DNA of 6,779 nucleotides from NCBI GenBank assembly GCA_963545585.1, contig CAUUKX010000103.1, positions 1 through 6,779 on the forward strand, given 5' to 3'. Source of the DNA: W11650 sp963545585 (GTDB lineage: Bacteria; Bacillota; Clostridia; Lachnospirales; Vallitaleaceae). The notes beneath the pieces were generated by a model. It was not told the origin of the DNA and did not search any database. It saw only the letters and a program-made list of their open reading frames with translations. Below are positions 5,579 through 6,779 of the stretch, piece by piece (position 1 is the stretch's first letter; every line of letters starts with the position of its first letter). Made by a program: the position numbers and the translations under genes.

Positions 5579-6772
5579 TTAATTGAAATCCTTTAAGTCA
5601 ATATTATCAAAGGCTGACTGCAAAGAAGTCATTGCTTCCGTGCTGGAAACAGCCGGTATTTCAGTCTCCTTCTTCTGCGGCGCATGATTTCTGCGCGGTT
5701 CTCTCGGCTGCTTAGGCGCAGATACTTCTGCACTCTTCATCGTTAGGCGAATCCGTTTTTCCGGCTTATTAACTTCCAGCACCCGGACATTAACCGCATC
5801 GCCTACCTTTAATACTTCATCCGGTGATTTGATGTGCTTATCCGAAATTTGCGACAAATGAATCAGGCCTTCCACTCCAGTCGGCAGCGCCACAAATGCA
5901 CCAAAATCTTTAATCCGCATCACTTTGCCTTCATAAGTTTCACCGGCGGTATAATCTTTTTCCACTGAATTCCATGGATCCTGCGACCGGTCTTTCATGC
6001 CCAGGCGAATCTTCTTTTTTGCCCGGTCTACTTCGATTACATAAACCGATACTTCCTGTCCTTCTTTCACTACTTCTTCCGCCTTAGTCACCCGATCCCA
6101 GCTGAGATCTTCCAGCCGCACCAATCCGTCGACCGGGCCGATATTGACAAATACTCCAAAATCCATAATCTTTTTAACGACACCGTTAAACTCATCATCC
6201 GGACTAACCGTTTCAAACATTTTGGCTCTTTCGGCTTGAACTTTTTCTTTTTCCAATTCTTTCCGGGTAAAGACAGCCCGGCTGGCTCTCTTATCCAGTT
6301 CCAGCACCAGTACGTCAAATGTTTTACCCACCAGTTCATTTAAATCTTCAATATAAAATGCAGAAGCCAACGATGCCGGCATAAATCCTCTTACACCCAT
6401 GAAATCACACAGTACGCCGCCCTTGATGGCCTGCACTACCGCAACCTCAATCGGCTGTTTATCTGTAAATGCCTTTTCAATCAGCTGCCAGCCTTCCAGC
6501 GCTGATGCTTTGGTAATCGACAATTCAACATTCCCTGCCCCGTCATCGGTTCTTAAAATCTCTGCTTTGATTTTATCACCGACTTTGTACTTTTCATTTG
6601 GCTTTTGTTCCGGCTCCAAAGGCATTTCACTTGCAGGAACAATTCCGTCGGAAGCATACCCGAAATTAACCAAAGCTTCTTTGTCGTTAACACCGATGAT
6701 CTCGCCTTCAACTAAATCGCCATTCTTGATTTTTTTCAAAGATGCGTTAATCTCAGCTTCATAATCCGCCAT
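5579..6772 (-). CDS. rpsA: Ribosomal protein S1 with four S1 domains (start may lie beyond the window)
   Basis: This is an S1 protein that binds mRNA through OB-fold S1 domains and, in bacteria, helps the 30S subunit take up messages; Firmicutes versions are shorter than the six-domain E. coli protein. Four domains are visible at about residues 16-88, 104-170, 190-260 and 276-347. They align in order with E. coli domains 1-4: GGVLCDFMGVRGFMPASL in domain 2, MDFGVFVNIGPVDGLVRL in domain 3, the linker GMKDRSQDPW, and KDFGAFVALPTGVEGLIHL in domain 4. A Pro/Lys/Arg-rich tail (350-372) ends in an acidic SAFDNIDLKDFN. The length (397 aa) fits a stand-alone Firmicutes S1. The first visible ATG is at 6772, but only 7 bases lie upstream; they show no Shine-Dalgarno and read in frame as Glu-Thr, so an earlier start, or fusion to an upstream IspH domain as known in some Clostridia, cannot be excluded. 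The next gene starts 74 bases after the TAA stop. Confidence 0.9.
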   Translation of the reverse strand: MADYEAEINASLKKIKNGDLVEGEIIGVNDKEALVNFGYASDGIVPASEMPLEPEQKPNEKYKVGDKIKAEILRTDDGAGNVELSITKASALEGWQLIEKAFTDKQPIEVAVVQAIKGGVLCDFMGVRGFMPASLASAFYIEDLNELVGKTFDVLVLELDKRASRAVFTRKELEKEKVQAERAKMFETVSPDDEFNGVVKKIMDFGVFVNIGPVDGLVRLEDLSWDRVTKAEEVVKEGQEVSVYVIEVDRAKKKIRLGMKDRSQDPWNSVEKDYTAGETYEGKVMRIKDFGAFVALPTGVEGLIHLSQISDKHIKSPDEVLKVGDAVNVRVLEVNKPEKRIRLTMKSAEVSAPKQPREPRRNHAPQKKETEIPAVSSTEAMTSLQSAFDNIDLKDFN

Positions 6773-6779
6773 GGTTTCT

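Noticed and set aside
6399..6764. 121-codon plus-strand open frame
   Set aside because: It is fully antisense to the S1 gene, whose domains are unmistakable.

Overview
The window looks like chromosomal DNA of a spore-forming member of the Firmicutes, most likely class Clostridia and perhaps close to Lachnospiraceae. This rests on three things: a GerW/YtfJ spore protein directly behind a DUF2953 (YtfI-type) protein, a four-domain S1 protein of the Firmicutes kind, and Shine-Dalgarno sequences (AGGAGG, GGAGG, AAGGAG, AGGAG) before most genes. All five visible stop codons are TAA. GC content looks moderate by eye. The exact taxon cannot be fixed from the sequence alone.

All six genes lie on the minus strand, so transcription runs from the right edge to the left. 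In that order they are: ribosomal protein S1 (6772-5579, open to the right edge, so possibly longer than shown); a single-pass membrane protein of unknown function with an Asn/Gln/Pro-rich cytoplasmic tail (5504-3969); two ABC-2-type permease-like membrane proteins whose genes overlap by 8 bases (3862-2705 and 2712-1585); a DUF2953 protein with an unusually long acidic linker (1496-318); and GerW, cut by the left edge (302-1). The spacings are 74, 106, -8, 88 and 15 bases. No convincing intrinsic terminator separates any pair, so a single transcript or a few nested ones are possible. No gene-free stretch exceeds 106 bases.

The window joins three themes: translation (S1), envelope functions (the tailed membrane protein and the permease pair) and sporulation/germination (DUF2953-GerW). 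The DUF2953-GerW pair is a recognised neighbourhood in spore formers. The three genes between S1 and that pair are the accessory part. The two permease-like proteins have the membrane half of an ABC exporter, but no ATPase is encoded beside them. The tailed protein beside them is uncharacterised, and any working link among the three is inference from position only.

No tRNA, rRNA, CRISPR array, insertion sequence or integrase was seen. The only notable non-coding structures are inverted repeats in the 106-base and 74-base gaps.
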